Part shown: in pieces, positions 34,731 through 46,852 of the stretch | Layout of the letters: the number at the start of each line of letters is the position of its first letter | How positions within the stretch are numbered: the stretch's first letter is position 1 | Assembly: GCA_002633005.1 (NCBI GenBank) | Contig: NMRA01000453.1 | Span: 308,689 to 366,871 of the forward strand | Source of the DNA: Phoronis australis | Taxonomy: Eukaryota > Phoronida > Phoronidae | Length of the DNA: 58,183 bases | Direction of reading: 5' to 3' | Notes under the pieces: generated by a model | Databases searched by the model: none | Told to the model about the DNA's origin: nothing | The model's input: the letters and a program-made list of their open reading frames with translations, nothing else | Program-made: the position numbers and the translations under genes

Positions 34731-35500
34731 TCAAACTATTGAACCAGTAGAACGTGGGTGCAGTTTGGCGATATGGTCAGTAAACACTTTATTCTTCTTA
34801 TCGAGAATTTGTATCATGGCACTCACATCGGGATGAATCCGTTGTATATGCACGTGTATGTATGTCACAAAATCACAGAAAGATGCTCCAGACACTAACA
34901 ACTGCCCTCGAACTTAGAAGCAATGACTATGATTTAGTTTTCGCAACAAAATTTCGTCTCCAAATTTTGACAAAAACAGAGATTCCGTTTTCTCGTAAGT
35001 TGTAAGGCTTCTTGAAGATTCATGTGTCGTATGTTGTATGGGCATTTCACTTCTAACAGCCCTACCTCTCCATTGTCGCACACTTTCCCATCAGGCGAAG
35101 CTCCAATGAATAGAAATTCGGGATTAACTATAATTCCGCAGTCATGAACATGGTTCCCAGTTTACTTCTGATACGTGTTCTTGGCAATTGTTTCATTGAA
35201 CGTTCCCTAAGTGGTGGCAGCTTCCTGAAATGGTTTGGGATTTATCGCTGAATTTACTAAATTGTCTGTAATTGGAGTCTTACGAAGCATAAACCTCCCA
35301 AAATTTGACGCTGTAATTCTCAGTTTTCTCACTTCAAACCATGAAGAGCAGTTAGCTTAGGCACGAGTGTCTTTCTCTAGCTTTCTGGCATCTTCAAATG
35401 TCATCTTCATAAACTGATATTCCTCAGCATGGTACGCGATAGCACTACCAATAGGACTGGGATGTAGGAAGTTCAGATCACCACAAGGCTTTGATTCTCC
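34731..35500 (-). pseudogene. YqaJ-like nuclease pseudogene of an ISL2EU/Harbinger-type transposon
   Basis: Reading the minus strand from about 35494 gives H-A-E-E-Y-Q-F..., S-S-W-F-E-V-R-K-L-R-I-T-A-S-N-F-G, then G-T-F-N-E, F-I-G-A-S-P-D-G, G-L-L-E-V-K-C-P-Y and, after a frame change, F-C-D-F-V-T-Y. These are the ordered motifs of YqaJ-type exonucleases (Arg-rich start, E, D and E-x-K active site). At least four in-frame stops interrupt it, one replacing the Trp normally before the G-x-x-N-E motif, and one frameshift is needed. Animal ISL2EU elements pair such a nuclease with a DDE transposase, which lies just downstream on the other strand. Confidence 0.85.
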
Positions 35501-35739
35501 AGAAGCTCGTTCGGGCGGTTAAGCCAGAGGAGCCTGCGATAACAAGACAGAAATAAGAAGGAAATCCATGAAAAACCTTGCACAATAATTAATATAATAT
35601 ATTTTTTTCTGTCTTTGAGGTTTAAGTACATTTCACCTTTGCTGATCGAAGCATTCTGAACGTCAGTGAGGTAAATCAGCAGTGAAGTTTTTGACTCTGA
35701 ATTGCCTGTCTCAGATGTGTTTTCTATTTCAGGCACATC

Positions 35740-36750
35740 AGGTTTGGGTTATCTGGCCATGGCTGTTGAAAACAAACTCCTTGAAGCAACGTTGGAAACT
35801 TTAACTGACGAAGCTCATCGAGGAAAAATAAAAGCTGAAACAAAGAATGCATCCACCATGGGATTTTGTATTGCTTCGCTCAAAATAGTCACTTGAAGGA
35901 TAATTTCGAATACCCCACAGGATTCACCTTTGAAGAATTTCAAAATATTTTTGATGTCCTAGTCCCATACAAGCTCGAGTCTCCCATGAACTTTTCCAAA
36001 ACAATCAGTAGAACATATCACTGCAAGATCAGCTCCTGCTTACGATTTCAAACACTTGGCAACTCTTTTTGGGATATCTCCTCAGGATGATGCAGCACTG
36101 TTCAGGGATTGGATCAACTTCATGTTCGACAAATTTGGATCTGTTACAATTTGGCCAGAACGCAACATTCTCTACAAACATGTGCCGCCAAAGTATAAGA
36201 AAGAATTTCCATACACTTTCCTCTCCATAGATGGCACAGAAATCAAAGTGGAAAAGCCGACTTCTCTGAGAAGCCAAAGCCAGTGTTACTCAGATTACAA
36301 GTCGAGTACCACTCTAAAAGGTTTTGTAAGAGTAGACACCAGGGAACCGTTTACTTTTATATCCATGCTGTTTTCGGGGTCAGTGGCAGATAATCATATA
36401 ACAATATCAAGTGGCTTACTGATAATGCTTCAGCAACTCATTGATTGCGTAAATTAAAACAAGGTGATGGAATCATGGCAGACAAAGGCTTCTTTATTAG
36501 AGAAGAAATTGAAGAAATTGGACTGAAGTTATATATCCCCCCTTTTGCAACAGGTTGTGGTCAGATGTCACCTAGTGATGTTGCCTTAACCAAAAAGATA
36601 GATGCTCACAGGGTCCATGTTGGAAGAGCTATTTCAAGAGCAAAGAAATTCAAAATTGTTGACCATAGATTAGCGTTAAGTTTATTTGCTTTTGCAAATC
36701 GGATTTGGTTTGCATGCTGTTTGTATCTGGATTCACGCCAAATCTCATAA
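35740..36750 (+). pseudogene. DDE (Harbinger/ISL2EU, DDE_Tnp_4 type) transposase pseudogene
   Basis: Segments in three frames give, in order: a possible coiled region (35760-35860), the helix-turn-helix start Y-P-T-G-F-T-F-E-E-F-Q (about 35915-36000), S-I-D-G-T-E-I with the first Asp at 36230, then K-P-T-S-L-R-S-Q-S-Q and Y-S-D-Y-K-S-S-T-T-L-K-G, then G-D-G-I-M-A-D-K-G-F with the second Asp at 36481, and H-V-G-R-A-I-S-R near 36620. Frameshifts fall near 35890, 36040 and 36440. The third acidic residue of the family (Glu in H-V-E-R) is Gly here (GGA at 36622, one base from GAA). The element is therefore inactive. Confidence 0.88.
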
Positions 36751-36758
36751 AGGGATAA

Positions 36759-36764
36759 AATAAA
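36759..36764 (+). terminator. Poly(A) signal of the transposase pseudogene
   Basis: AATAAA lies a few bases after the end of the transposase frame, in a suitable position for its mRNA 3' end. Confidence 0.4.
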
Positions 36765-37820
36765 TACTTAGCTTAATTTGACTAAGCTTGATTAAACTTA
36801 AAAGGTTACTAAATGGCCTGTGACGGATATAACCAACTCTGGCTTGTACGAAAATGTACGACATATTAGATAATTTGTTAACAATATTTATTCCATTCGT
36901 TTTCCACCCTTGGAACAAACTTCGAAGCTCAACAGAACATCGGTAAAGCAACTGACCAAGAGATATGATTAAAAGACACACGATATTTCGAAACACAATT
37001 GTTTCATTTTCAAGTGGAAAAATAGTGACACAGTAATGCCACAACAGAGCAAAAGTTAACACACACAGGTGTGAAATACTGTAAAGAATGACATATGGAG
37101 GAGGGTAACGAGTGTAGCGTGCGGCCAGCCCCTGTTTGCTGCTCATTCAAAACAGTTTTCTCTAATGCAGTTACAACAGTACATGGTAGTATGTTAATTT
37201 GGCGCGCGTCAAAACGCGGGACACTTAGATGGTGTAGCGGGATGGCGCAAAAAATAAAGTGGGACAGTCCGCAAAGATCGGGGGCAATTGGCAAATACAC
37301 CGTACAGTGTCAGGAACACCAAGTACTGGATTGGGTTCTTTTACAAGGTAAATTTTTCATTTCATAAAATTCACGGGAATAGTTAATTAATGTACTACAG
37401 ATTATAGCAGTTATAGGTAAATATTACAAAATAGCAGAGTCAGATGTACTGTAACCCACCTGTTTGTAGGGCGTTTCATTAAGGCCAAATATAACGTATT
37501 TCCTTAGAATAACGTAACATGATTTTTTTAACACCCAAAAGTGTCTCGTTGAAAAACTTATGACGAGCAGAACGGGACGTTTAAGGACAGTTTGGCAACC
37601 TTCCTCCTACAAGAATGGCGGAAAGACCCACGGACCAATTCTTGTCTCACATCGCGGAAACTGTATTCCCCTTTCTTACAGTGGTACCGTGGCAGCTGAA
37701 GAGGCTGGCATGCTTCTTGCCTTCCTTTTGAGCCAACTCAAATGGCAATGCATTGATCAGGGCTTCTGACACAGATGTTATTGTAATTGTCATTGGAATG
37801 ATAGCGAGAAAACTAGAAAG
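36765..37820. other. No supported gene
   Basis: Possibly the right flank of the ISL2EU-type element. Frames on both strands (for example 36745-37146 minus, hydrophobic) show no family signature. Confidence 0.4.
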
Positions 37821-37845
37821 ATTATTGTCACGGCGTGACAATAAT
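37821..37845. repeat. 25-bp perfect palindrome
   Basis: Arms attattgtcacg and cgtgacaataat around one central base. It lies 40-50 bp before the inverted-repeat element copy and may mark its former end. Confidence 0.8.
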
Positions 37846-37869
37846 GGACTCTGCGTCGGAGGTCGTGAT

Positions 37870-38430
37870 CTTTTAGAAAAGCAGAGCTATTTTTGTCAAA
37901 TAATGCTTTTACTCAAAACCAATTGAAAATCAAACAAAATGAAAAGAAAGTGAATCTATAAATTAAGGTTTAGCAACTATTATAGCTTACTACACATTTT
38001 ATCATGTTAAGCTTCGACCGAGAAAATACTGCTAAAGTAAGTTACCACTGGTAACAGAGTATAATGCTCAAGTTGAAGGATCCCGACGACACATTACCCG
38101 CATTCAAATTGAAGATCGGTGATTTACAAGTGAGAGAAAATGAGAGATAAATTTCACTGAATTAAAATATCGTTTTTATGGAACTTATGCGTCTTATTTT
38201 TCATAGCGTGTAAATGTCGGTACAATGCCCTTTGTTGAACATGCGATTGTTGCGCGTGCTCATTTAAGTATTCTATTTTCACGTTCGATGACGTCAGCCG
38301 CTGAGTGGTGCAGTGGTAAAGTCGACGACTTGAAACTCATGTGGACCGGGTTCGAAACCGGTCTCGATTCCCGCCAAAATGTTACCTCACTAGTGAGATA
38401 ACTAAATGGGTTATTACACGGTTGTATTGA
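37870..38430 (+). mobile_element. Half copy of the tRNA-like inverted-repeat element
   Basis: It matches the arms of 20430-21464. It carries a cleaner tRNA-like module with A-box-like tggtgcagtgg (38306-38316) and B-box ggttcgaaacc (38349-38359), then the palindrome acctcactagtgagata (about 38385) that is the centre of the full element. Only one arm is present, so this is a truncated copy or the basic unit from which the foldback arose. Confidence 0.7.
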
Positions 38431-41090
38431 CCATTCGAGGCTGATATTGAGGTATAAATTTATTTATCAGATTCCACTCTTCATGAGATGCAAGAATTTC
38501 GAGGCACAGTATTTCAAACATTCACTTCGTGAAAAAAGCTGAAACTAAGCATTCTGACACTCAGTAACAATAGTCCATATTTTGCATTTGAAAACGTGTT
38601 TAGGTGGAGTTATCCCTGGAACTGATACTAGTCGCTACTAATTCTCAAACACGGAGTAACTAATTGCTGCATACATACACATATACATGAAGCCCAATTA
38701 CTTTGTGGGACATAATTGCTACATGTATTGTCATCCCCAGTATCTGCTACTCCCCGGCACCGGGAGCCGTAACGATCATAAAGTATAACACTCAATAACA
38801 AATTTTGCCAACCAAATTTCACTTGACCTGAATTGCATCAATCTGAGGCCAATCAGATAGAATAAAAAAATACACAAAAAAACATTACGTGAGACAAGCA
38901 ATGAAACCTACATTGTAGCTGGAACCAACATTGAAATTACCTTGCATGCAATTGCTACATGACAAATCGCAGAACGTATAACACAACCCAAATTACAAAG
39001 TACACACAATTTTCAACATAAACATTTATTTTGAGAGTACATAAAACTGTGTCTGATTCATTCCTAGCCAAAACTTTTGGGGCCGATTTACATGTCCTGT
39101 GGTACATCTATCTGGGCTCCAATAAAAAGTGTGGGTGATTTTCTAAAACGGAACTGAGTCTAACAATAGCATTTCATTTCTAAATCAGGATCAAAATAAA
39201 CAAACAGGATTGAATTATACAGTTGAATTCAATTTTCAAAGTAAGGATTGATTTTTCTTTTAAATTTATTTTATATAGTGTTGAATTTATGAAACAGCAT
39301 TGAATTTCCTAAATGGTACAAACGTATGCCTCCATACACCCCATCTCTTGAACTACTTGTTTTGGTTATGCAATTGAAACTGAAAAATCACCCAGTCACA
39401 TTTAATTCCATTTGAATCCTCGGACTTGAAATTGGTACACATTACTTACACTGTATCATTTACAATTACAAACAACCAGGCTTTTTAATTGACATTTGCC
39501 CAAAGGTAGCTAAGACCTTAAAGCCTATCTTGAACTGTAACACCTGTAAATTTGGTTCCTGCAGTATGTTAAGAGCACTGCTCTGAGCCCATTAGTGCAA
39601 TAAATTGCCAATTGTAACGAACTGTTTTGTATTGGCTTGTTTTTGTCTACGTCACGGCGGAAATCACCTTTTAATCAACCAGCTGCGAATAACACCAGCA
39701 CACAGTGGTGTTCTGTGCAGACCCCCATTCAATACAACTGTTATCGGCCTGTTGTTTGTTTGTGCTGGGATCTCGCGGTTGCACAACTTAACACGAAAAA
39801 GGCAGCTTCACTTATCATTTGAGGGGCTTATATTTGCGCGATAGAAATCGAGTTTTCTTATTTTACTAAGGCTTTGCTAGGACTATCTGGTCAGCCCAAT
39901 ACATCTAAAATAACAAAATTTCATTGAAGTGAGGCTTTAACCACTGTTGCCTCTTTAGAAATGTAAATGGTTGGACAATGCTGCTACTGTATAGCTGACG
40001 ACAGATACCTGTTGCCGGTTGCATAAAACAATTCGAAATAGGGATTCAACTAAGGTCCCTAAGTGTTTTTGCGTATTTGTGTCTTTCTTGACACAATATT
40101 TTTCTACCGTTTCATCTTTATTATGAGCTCCTCTTTGATTAATGACATTTTCTAATAATATTTATTACTAAAAACTGACCGCAGAGTTCATTGACAATAA
40201 ACAGGGACTCGGTCCTTAAATTGGGGGTGTTGCATGAAATGATCCCTAATTATTTTCGGAAACATTGACAATTCAGCGTAGAGTTCACTCTAGATTTGTA
40301 TCAAAGTCAAAAGTTGACTTAGTAAAGAAACTAAAACAATACAAGAAAGGGTAATCGATGTTGTCACAAGTCCAAAAATACACAGTAGATTTAGGGAGCT
40401 TGGTTGAGCCCATATTTGGTACTGTTTCATGAACCCGGACACTGGCCCACTTAATAACGAGATATATCATATCCCATTCCCAACAGTGCTCTGTTGTGTA
40501 AAAGGAAACGGAGCCACAGACAGAGGTAAAAGTTTCATACCTCCACCCAAGGACAAAGATATCTTTTATCCCTAAAATAGAGGACTTTTCATATTAGCGC
40601 TCTCTGAAGTACATGTATAAAAGAGAGTAAGAAAATTACTTACGTTTGGTCCCGACTCAGATTTGATGGACAGAAAGTCACAACTAATGGTCCATTTATT
40701 TAAAGACATTCAATCTCAACCCCTCCCATTGTCTGATTAGGTTAACTTTTTAATTTTTTTTAGCGCATTGACATCGGCTGGGATGATATTCTCCCGCTTT
40801 ATCATGCGAGGCATCAACTATGAAACTGCGGATTTTCCTTTGCAGTGGGAAATGAATGGGAATGATATCTTTCACCCATAGATATTCTAACAGGTTTTCG
40901 TTTTTTCATGTATACCACTGCATATCAGTGATAATTTGCCCGCCTTTTGAAAGGTTTTGTTAAAACGCTGTTTGTAGTAGTAGGTTGAAATATCCCGTCC
41001 CCATAACATGGGATCTGTAGGTCCCTGAATGCCTATCCATCAAAGGCAGGATCGCCATGAGGCCATCAGCTCGCAAGATTGCCTAAATTG
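38431..41090. other. No supported gene
   Basis: AT-rich spacer without recognised exons, elements or RNA genes. Short frames are at chance level. Confidence 0.5.
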
Positions 41091-41099
41091 GTAAATTAG

Positions 41100-42290
41100 C
41101 AACATTACAATCGCAGAGTAGCATGGTTTCCGCTACCCTTCAGATTAGCAAGAATAGCGTTGATACGGTCGCAGATTAGCGACCCAGACATCAGTCTAAT
41201 AAGCGCCACCTTACGTGTATGGGGATGCAAGCCATGCACAAAGTGATGTAATGTTTTCACTATACAACTGAAGAATAGCTAATGTGGATAGTCGCTAGAA
41301 TCGCAATAGCAGCCAGTCAGAATAGCCTGTCTTGATGTACATGTAGGTCAAGGAAAGCTGATTAGCGTAATTGTATCTCATTAATTATGATCAGCGATTC
41401 TTCACCATTAGAACACTACGGGGCGCTATATACACAGAATAACAGGCTTCCCTTGCGATTCTAGCATTTGTGCATATTAGCTTTCACTGGAAGCTTCCAA
41501 TCATATGTTAACAGCCAATCAACGATTCTTCACCGTTGGAACCACTTGGGATCGCAAACTTACACGGAATAATGGGCTAATATGTGGAAGAATCGCAAGT
41601 GGAGCCCGTCAGAGTAGTCTGTTATTCCTGTAAGGGTTGCCGCTAGTGCTCCCAAGAAGAAACATTGCTGATTAGCTGCTAATATTCATGCGATTGGGAG
41701 CTTTTAATCGATGCTTATATGCGGAGTCGCTACAATCGCTGGAATCGCAAGAGTAGCCCCGTCAAAATAGCTTTTCATTCCGTGTAAATAACGCCCCCAT
41801 TGCTCTAAAGTTGAGGAATCACTGATTAGCCTCTAATATGCGATTTAGAGCTATCAATTGATGCTAATATCCAGAATGGCTGCAATTGCAAGTGAAGCCC
41901 GTCAGAAGGGCCCTTCATTCCGTATAAGTAGCGTCCCCTAGCGGTGTAATGATTTCATAAAGCTCAAGAATCGCTGATTAACTCAATCTCATCTTAGCAG
42001 CTATAGTCAGCGATTCTCCGTCATTAGAACACTAGGGGCGCCATACACACGGAATAATAGGCTGATAACTCAATCGCATCTTTGCAGCTATAATCAGAGA
42101 TTCTTCACCGTTAGAACACTTGGGGCGCTACATACATCTACGTGTAATAACAGGTTGCCTTTGCCATTCTAGTATTTCTGCATATTAACATCAGTTGAAA
42201 GATTTTAATCACATACATCATGTACGTGTATTAGCCGCTAATCAGCGACCCTTCACCGATAAAACCGCTACACATTGAATCGTCCCGGAG
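41100..42290. repeat. Cluster of alternating inverted repeat units 3' of nAChR gene 2
   Basis: The word agcgattcttcaccgttaga, with small changes, recurs in + sense near 41393, 41521, 42009, 42097 and 42243, and in inverted form near 41650, 41805 and 41960. Partner words recur too: gggcgctacatacacggaat with aataacaggct, and its inverse cgtcagaatag...cattccgtgtaa, near 41315, 41609, 41762 and 41901. Successive inverted units are about 140-155 bp apart. The cluster ends about 175 bp from the gene 2 stop and has no counterpart after gene 1. Confidence 0.75.
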
Positions 42291-42466
42291 CCTTCTATTA
42301 TAATATAGGGCCACGCTATTTGGCTCCTTCGGGCGGGGCACCTCTATTAATATAAGGTGGTCAAAGGACAAAACCCGCGGACACGGCATGAATTCCTTGG
42401 CAAATAAACACACATTTTCATTGCATGGCTGTTTTAGATGGTTTCATGAATTCGGCATTTCGATAT

Positions 42467-42805
42467 TCATAGTTCATACGATGGAGTGTATGTGAAGATG
42501 TATATTGCCATAGCAGCTGTTATAAATATGAACACGTAAAAAAACAACTGATCCATTACTATACCAATCAGCTGCCATTCCTCAGAAATTACTGCCTCAT
42601 CTTCTTTCTTTTTAGACATTGCTTGCAGGTAAGAAACCGTAAGCATTATTTGTTTTAGGTAATATTCGGCCAATGAAGACTTTCGATCGATGTCTTCGAC
42701 TTGCATGTCGATACTTTCAAATCCGATAGCTTCAATGGGGTCGTTTATGTGGGTTTCTTTTCCCGGGGCCACCCTTAATGTTTTCAGAAGCTCAAGTGGA
42801 TGTAC
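42467..42805 (-). CDS. nAChR gene 2 exon 8: end of cytoplasmic loop, M4, stop
   Basis: Same length and layout as gene 1 exon 8. The loop portion is the most diverged part between the paralogues, while the D-R-K-S-S-L-A-E-Y-Y-L-K block, E-E-W-Q-L and M4 are nearly unchanged. The final residue is Leu where gene 1 has Arg. Confidence 0.93.
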   Translation of the reverse strand, partial: VHPLELLKTLRVAPGKETHINDPIEAIGFESIDMQVEDIDRKSSLAEYYLKQIMLTVSYLQAMSKKKEDEAVISEEWQLIGIVMDQLFFYVFIFITAAMAIYIFTYTPSYEL

Positions 42806-44659
42806 CTGAAAAAACAACGATGCACAATTTTTAATTCGATGTAAACGTGCGCAAATATAACGAACACGCCTGCTTTTAATTTATTGAACTTTCAAAGGCC
42901 TCCCACGCGTAACTGTAGACTACTTCAAGATACGATAATACCGACACAGTGTGGTTCCAGTAATACCTGATTTTAAAGTCTAATCCAAACTACGTTAATT
43001 ATGTAAATCAGTAAATCGAGTCAGACAGCCCTCCAAAAGTGCAAAGCAATCTGGCATTTCAAGAAACTCATCATTAGAAGCGCCTCGGAAATGTGTAGAA
43101 AGTAATTCCTTCTCACGGCGTACCGTTGTCTCATTTTACTTCCATTGTACCTGTCTTTACCCCAGATGGTTTAAAATGGATTCCGTTAACGAACAAAATA
43201 CATGGTACACAAAACGAACCGAGAGTGGCGTAGATATATAGGTTATCCAACATGCATTGGAATACTAGAATTCATTTCATCTGGGAATGTCCCAGTGAGA
43301 CCCAAGATTTATCATGGCTGATATTGTTAGCCGGAGACGCTATTTCGCTTGACCTATTTATGATGACCCACACTGAAACTTCAGCGAGGCCCAAAAATAG
43401 CCGCCTGATCACCATGCGTCGGTATTTTCATCGATAAATCATAATATGCTTTTAGAGCAGTAAAATTGCCTTATCAGTAACAACGCCTTGTATCATTACT
43501 TTAGGTAATCCAAATGATAGAGCCCAATTAAATTTGGCGTTGCACACGCAAATTTATGCCACCGGCAGACTGCACACCTACCGCGAATAGTGGTTTCTAC
43601 CAAGGTATACGAATTGGCTCTACTCTCTCGTATTTCACAGTTCATAACGTGACGTATACAACATCCATATTTTCACATATATGTGATAAGAAGTAATATC
43701 CCACGAGACATTACTCCACCTTCGGTCTCGGTCGATACGCGAAATAATGTCTTGTGGGATGTTACTTCATCTACGCCAATCGAGGTAGGTTGACGTATTT
43801 ATCCCATGCAAATCGAATTCCTAAGTTTCTTTCATTTTTTTCGGCCGATTTTTTAATACTTCACCCAGACTGTTCACGTGGCGGATCACATCCCATATAT
43901 ATATATTGCACGTTAGGTTACAAGTTTTCTCTAGTGAAATAAACAGTTTTAAGTGTAACGGTTTCTTACTTGAAAAGAGATAACAAAGATGAAGGCAACG
44001 GTAATTAAGCATTGAACTTGTTAAATTTCCTAATAGTTAAACATCAACAATATTTGATATTGTAGTTACGGAGGAATCTGAGACAGAAGTGTCATACAAT
44101 TAACAGTTTTGTACCAGATGTTACGTTAGACACCAGATTGCATGTCGAGTGTTGTTTATACTGCTCAACTTGTATTACTTTAAACTATATTCGAAAAGTT
44201 TAATGATCGAACCGGCTAACGACGTCGAGTCGACATCGACCTACTCTTTAAACTTTTCATGTCTGAGGGCACTCTTGAAGTAGTGTTATTCTTTTGATGA
44301 AAAATAAATGTGATGATCGTAAGGTATCGTATAGGCCAGACGTCGTTATTAGCATTTCCAATCATTATCTCAAAGGAAGGCAACGTGTGATATTGATTTA
44401 ATGAGAAGGATGTGGTACATGCATGTAACGGTAACCACTACCACTTGAACGTAATGTAATCACAGGACTGGATACCCGAATCCCTCACTGCTGGTTTACT
44501 TTTATATTTTTTTGTAATTGAGGAATATGAAGTGTTCCTTTTGACCCTCCAGTATTATGATCCATTCTTGACTGCCATATTTCAAGTCAATTGTTTAAAA
44601 TCAACAATTCTTTGCCCATTCAAATGTACTTACTCCATATGCCCTTACGTATAACTTAC
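42806..44659 (-). other. nAChR gene 2 intron 7
   Basis: Phase 0. It resembles gene 1 intron 7 at both ends but lacks the 6411-6912 insertion and has its own middle part with a foldback at 43690-43768. Confidence 0.75.
43690..43768. repeat. Foldback (hairpin) sequence
   Basis: The left arm gaagtaatatcccacgagac and the right arm gtcttgtgggatgttacttc pair with two or three mismatches around a 35-40 base loop. Probably a tiny MITE. Confidence 0.7.
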
Positions 44660-44868
44660 TTTTGATTTTTTTCTTCCTTTATGACAAGCTAGTGTTTGTC
44701 TAACCAGATCTTTCTTGCAGGTGATTGTAGCCACCCAATCAAGTGCGATTTTCCTCAGCCAAGAGGGTATTCTTCTACCGTGAGAGCCGCCGTGATGTGT
44801 TGCCAAAATAAGCACGGAGAAGACCGTAGATAATACCACGAGGACGATTGAAGCAGCAAAGAATTTTC
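44660..44868 (-). CDS. nAChR gene 2 exon 7: M3 and start of cytoplasmic loop
   Basis: 209 bp, same splice phases as gene 1 (acceptor ending ttttttag, donor GTAAGT). M3 and the H-H-G-G-S-H-G-R-R-I-P block are kept. Differences cluster in the last third, where gene 2 is more basic (K-G-R-K-K-S-K). Confidence 0.94.
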
Positions 44869-45953
44869 CTAAAAAACATCCATCCAGTTGTAACGCAATA
44901 TGAATGTATACATTTGAGTAAATGAAATAGCACACTTGATAAAGCAGCAGAGGACAATTCTCAACAAGAGCAAAATAAAGCACTGAAATGAGGTAACATT
45001 TTTGTCAATAGTTGGAATTATACTTTGCTATTTTAACGTTCTCAGTAGTGACAGACCAGTCCCATTGATCATGTCCAGTTAAACATAAAAACGACTAAGT
45101 AAAAAGTGACCGGAATGGTATTTTGAAATTCTTTCTTCTTTATAAAACTGACATCCAATGAGACGGTTCCACAACGAATACGTGTATCTGATGTTATATT
45201 CGGCTTGATAATAAAACAAGTCGAAATGTTGTAGTAAACTTGGGAGACGAAATGACCCAGAGCTGAACACCAAACAACAGGTGAAAACGATCCAGTTGAA
45301 CACTGCCGATATCACCGGCAGAGTTTTCCCTAAACCAACGAAGGAAAACATCCGGGGTGTTCTTGTAAAAGACACGACTGGTATACGTATTTCACCAGTC
45401 TAACTTCCCATCTCAGACTGTGAAAACTGCAACATGTCCCTATTCCACAGTATTATCAGAATTGCCTTAACAGGTGATGCATGAAGAGCAGAGCTTGCTA
45501 TGTCAACAGAACAACGTCATTCCATCGCACGAATAGAGGTTAGTTCACTCATTACTTTTCTCAAGAAAATCGGTACGTCACAGTCTGGGCGTTCTTTGTA
45601 TGAATGGAAGGCATAAAGACCACGCTTTATACAGCCGTGAAAACAGCTGCTTTATTTGACTGAGCCGGAACAACTAATGCGTTCACATATGTAAACTCAC
45701 AAACTTTTTTATCTGGTGTCATGCTGTGGAACAATCTCGAAACTGACCTCCGTCAAAGCAATGTATTAATATTTTCAAGTCGAGGTACTTTGTTAGTATC
45801 TAATAATTCTAAGATCTTAAACTGTTTACATGTACTATTCTTTTACCCATTTGTGTCAAGATTCTTTTTAACGCTTTATCTGTCTAAGTTAAATCCTCTA
45901 GTCAACTATTTTTAACATGATTTTTATCATTTCTTTAAAACTATTACTGCTGC

Positions 45954-46115
45954 CAGGGGCGGATCCAGAATTTTGAGTTGGGGGGAAGGGTCCAGGACAG
46001 AGTATTGGCTAGGATTTTGGCCGTCAGACATTCGCATCGTCGAGCCGCCAATTGTAATCTGGGAGAATTTTAGGGGGGCCATGGCCCCCTTGGCCTCCCT
46101 CTAAGTACGCCATTG
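45954..46115. mobile_element. 162-bp MITE, CAGGGGCGG/CGCCATTG ends
   Basis: Close relative of 22225-22383. The flanks gctgc and gttgc give a 5-bp duplication with one mismatch. Gene 1 lacks it at the matching intron position (near 9545), so the insertion followed the gene duplication or was lost there. Confidence 0.75.
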
Positions 46116-46124
46116 GTTGCAAAT

Positions 46125-46400
46125 ACAACTGCCACTGCCACTGCCACTGCAACTACTACTGCTGCTACTACTATTCAATCAGTTGCTGTTGCCACTGCTG
46201 CTATTACTGCTGCTACTGCTGCTGCTGCTGCTACTGCTTCTGCTACTGCTGCTGCTGCTATTACTGCTACAGCTAATGCAGCTGCTACTGCTACTGCTGC
46301 TGCTACTGCTACTGCTACTCAATCAGCTGCTGTTGGTACTGCTGCTATTACTGCTTCTGCTGCTGCTTCTACTGCTACATACTGCTACTGCCAGTGCTAC
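46125..46400. repeat. CTG/CTA microsatellite in gene 2 intron 6
   Basis: About 275 bp of imperfect ctg/cta/cca units, twice the length of the gene 1 counterpart. The poly-Leu and Ala/Thr frames are artefacts. Confidence 0.92.
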
Positions 46401-46639
46401 TAACTGCCCGATTGTCAACGCAAGGGATAGGGAAGGTTGACAAATTTTATACAGTGTAACACTTTATTTAAAGGAGAATGCCATCCGATATAATTAGTCT
46501 TTTTTACCGTCTTAATTGGTCTTTATCCACATTGCCTCCTATACAGTCGACCTCACCTTGCCGAGAGGTGTCGCGTTAACCTGTGAGGAAGGTGAGAAAC
46601 GACACAGCGACGTCAGTGGTTCGTCTGCAGAGTGAATGC

Positions 46640-46852
46640 CGCTATATTGCGGTGCATCGTTCCCGCTTGTCCGATTTATGAAGCTGTGAAAAAACGGGTA
46701 TATCATTTTTTGGACTTCCTCGAGAGCCCAAAATGCTTAAGAAGTGGCTCGCGGTAGTGAAGAAATAAAGGTACACTGTTAATAGCACTTATCTCCGTGT
46801 CTGTGGCCGGCATTTCGAGGAGAGTGACTTTTGTGACGAATTCCGTCTTACC
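46640..46852 (+). pseudogene. Broken THAP domain of transposon copy 2
   Basis: Aligns with 10495-10720. Small deletions and a stop (gaaataaagg near 46762) destroy the frame, although the C-G-R-H-F half is still readable near 46800. The remainder resumes after the nested insertion at 48314. Confidence 0.7.

Noticed and set aside
46113-46440. Ala/Thr-rich and poly-Leu frames
   Set aside because: Same reason: the CTG/CTA microsatellite of gene 2 intron 6.
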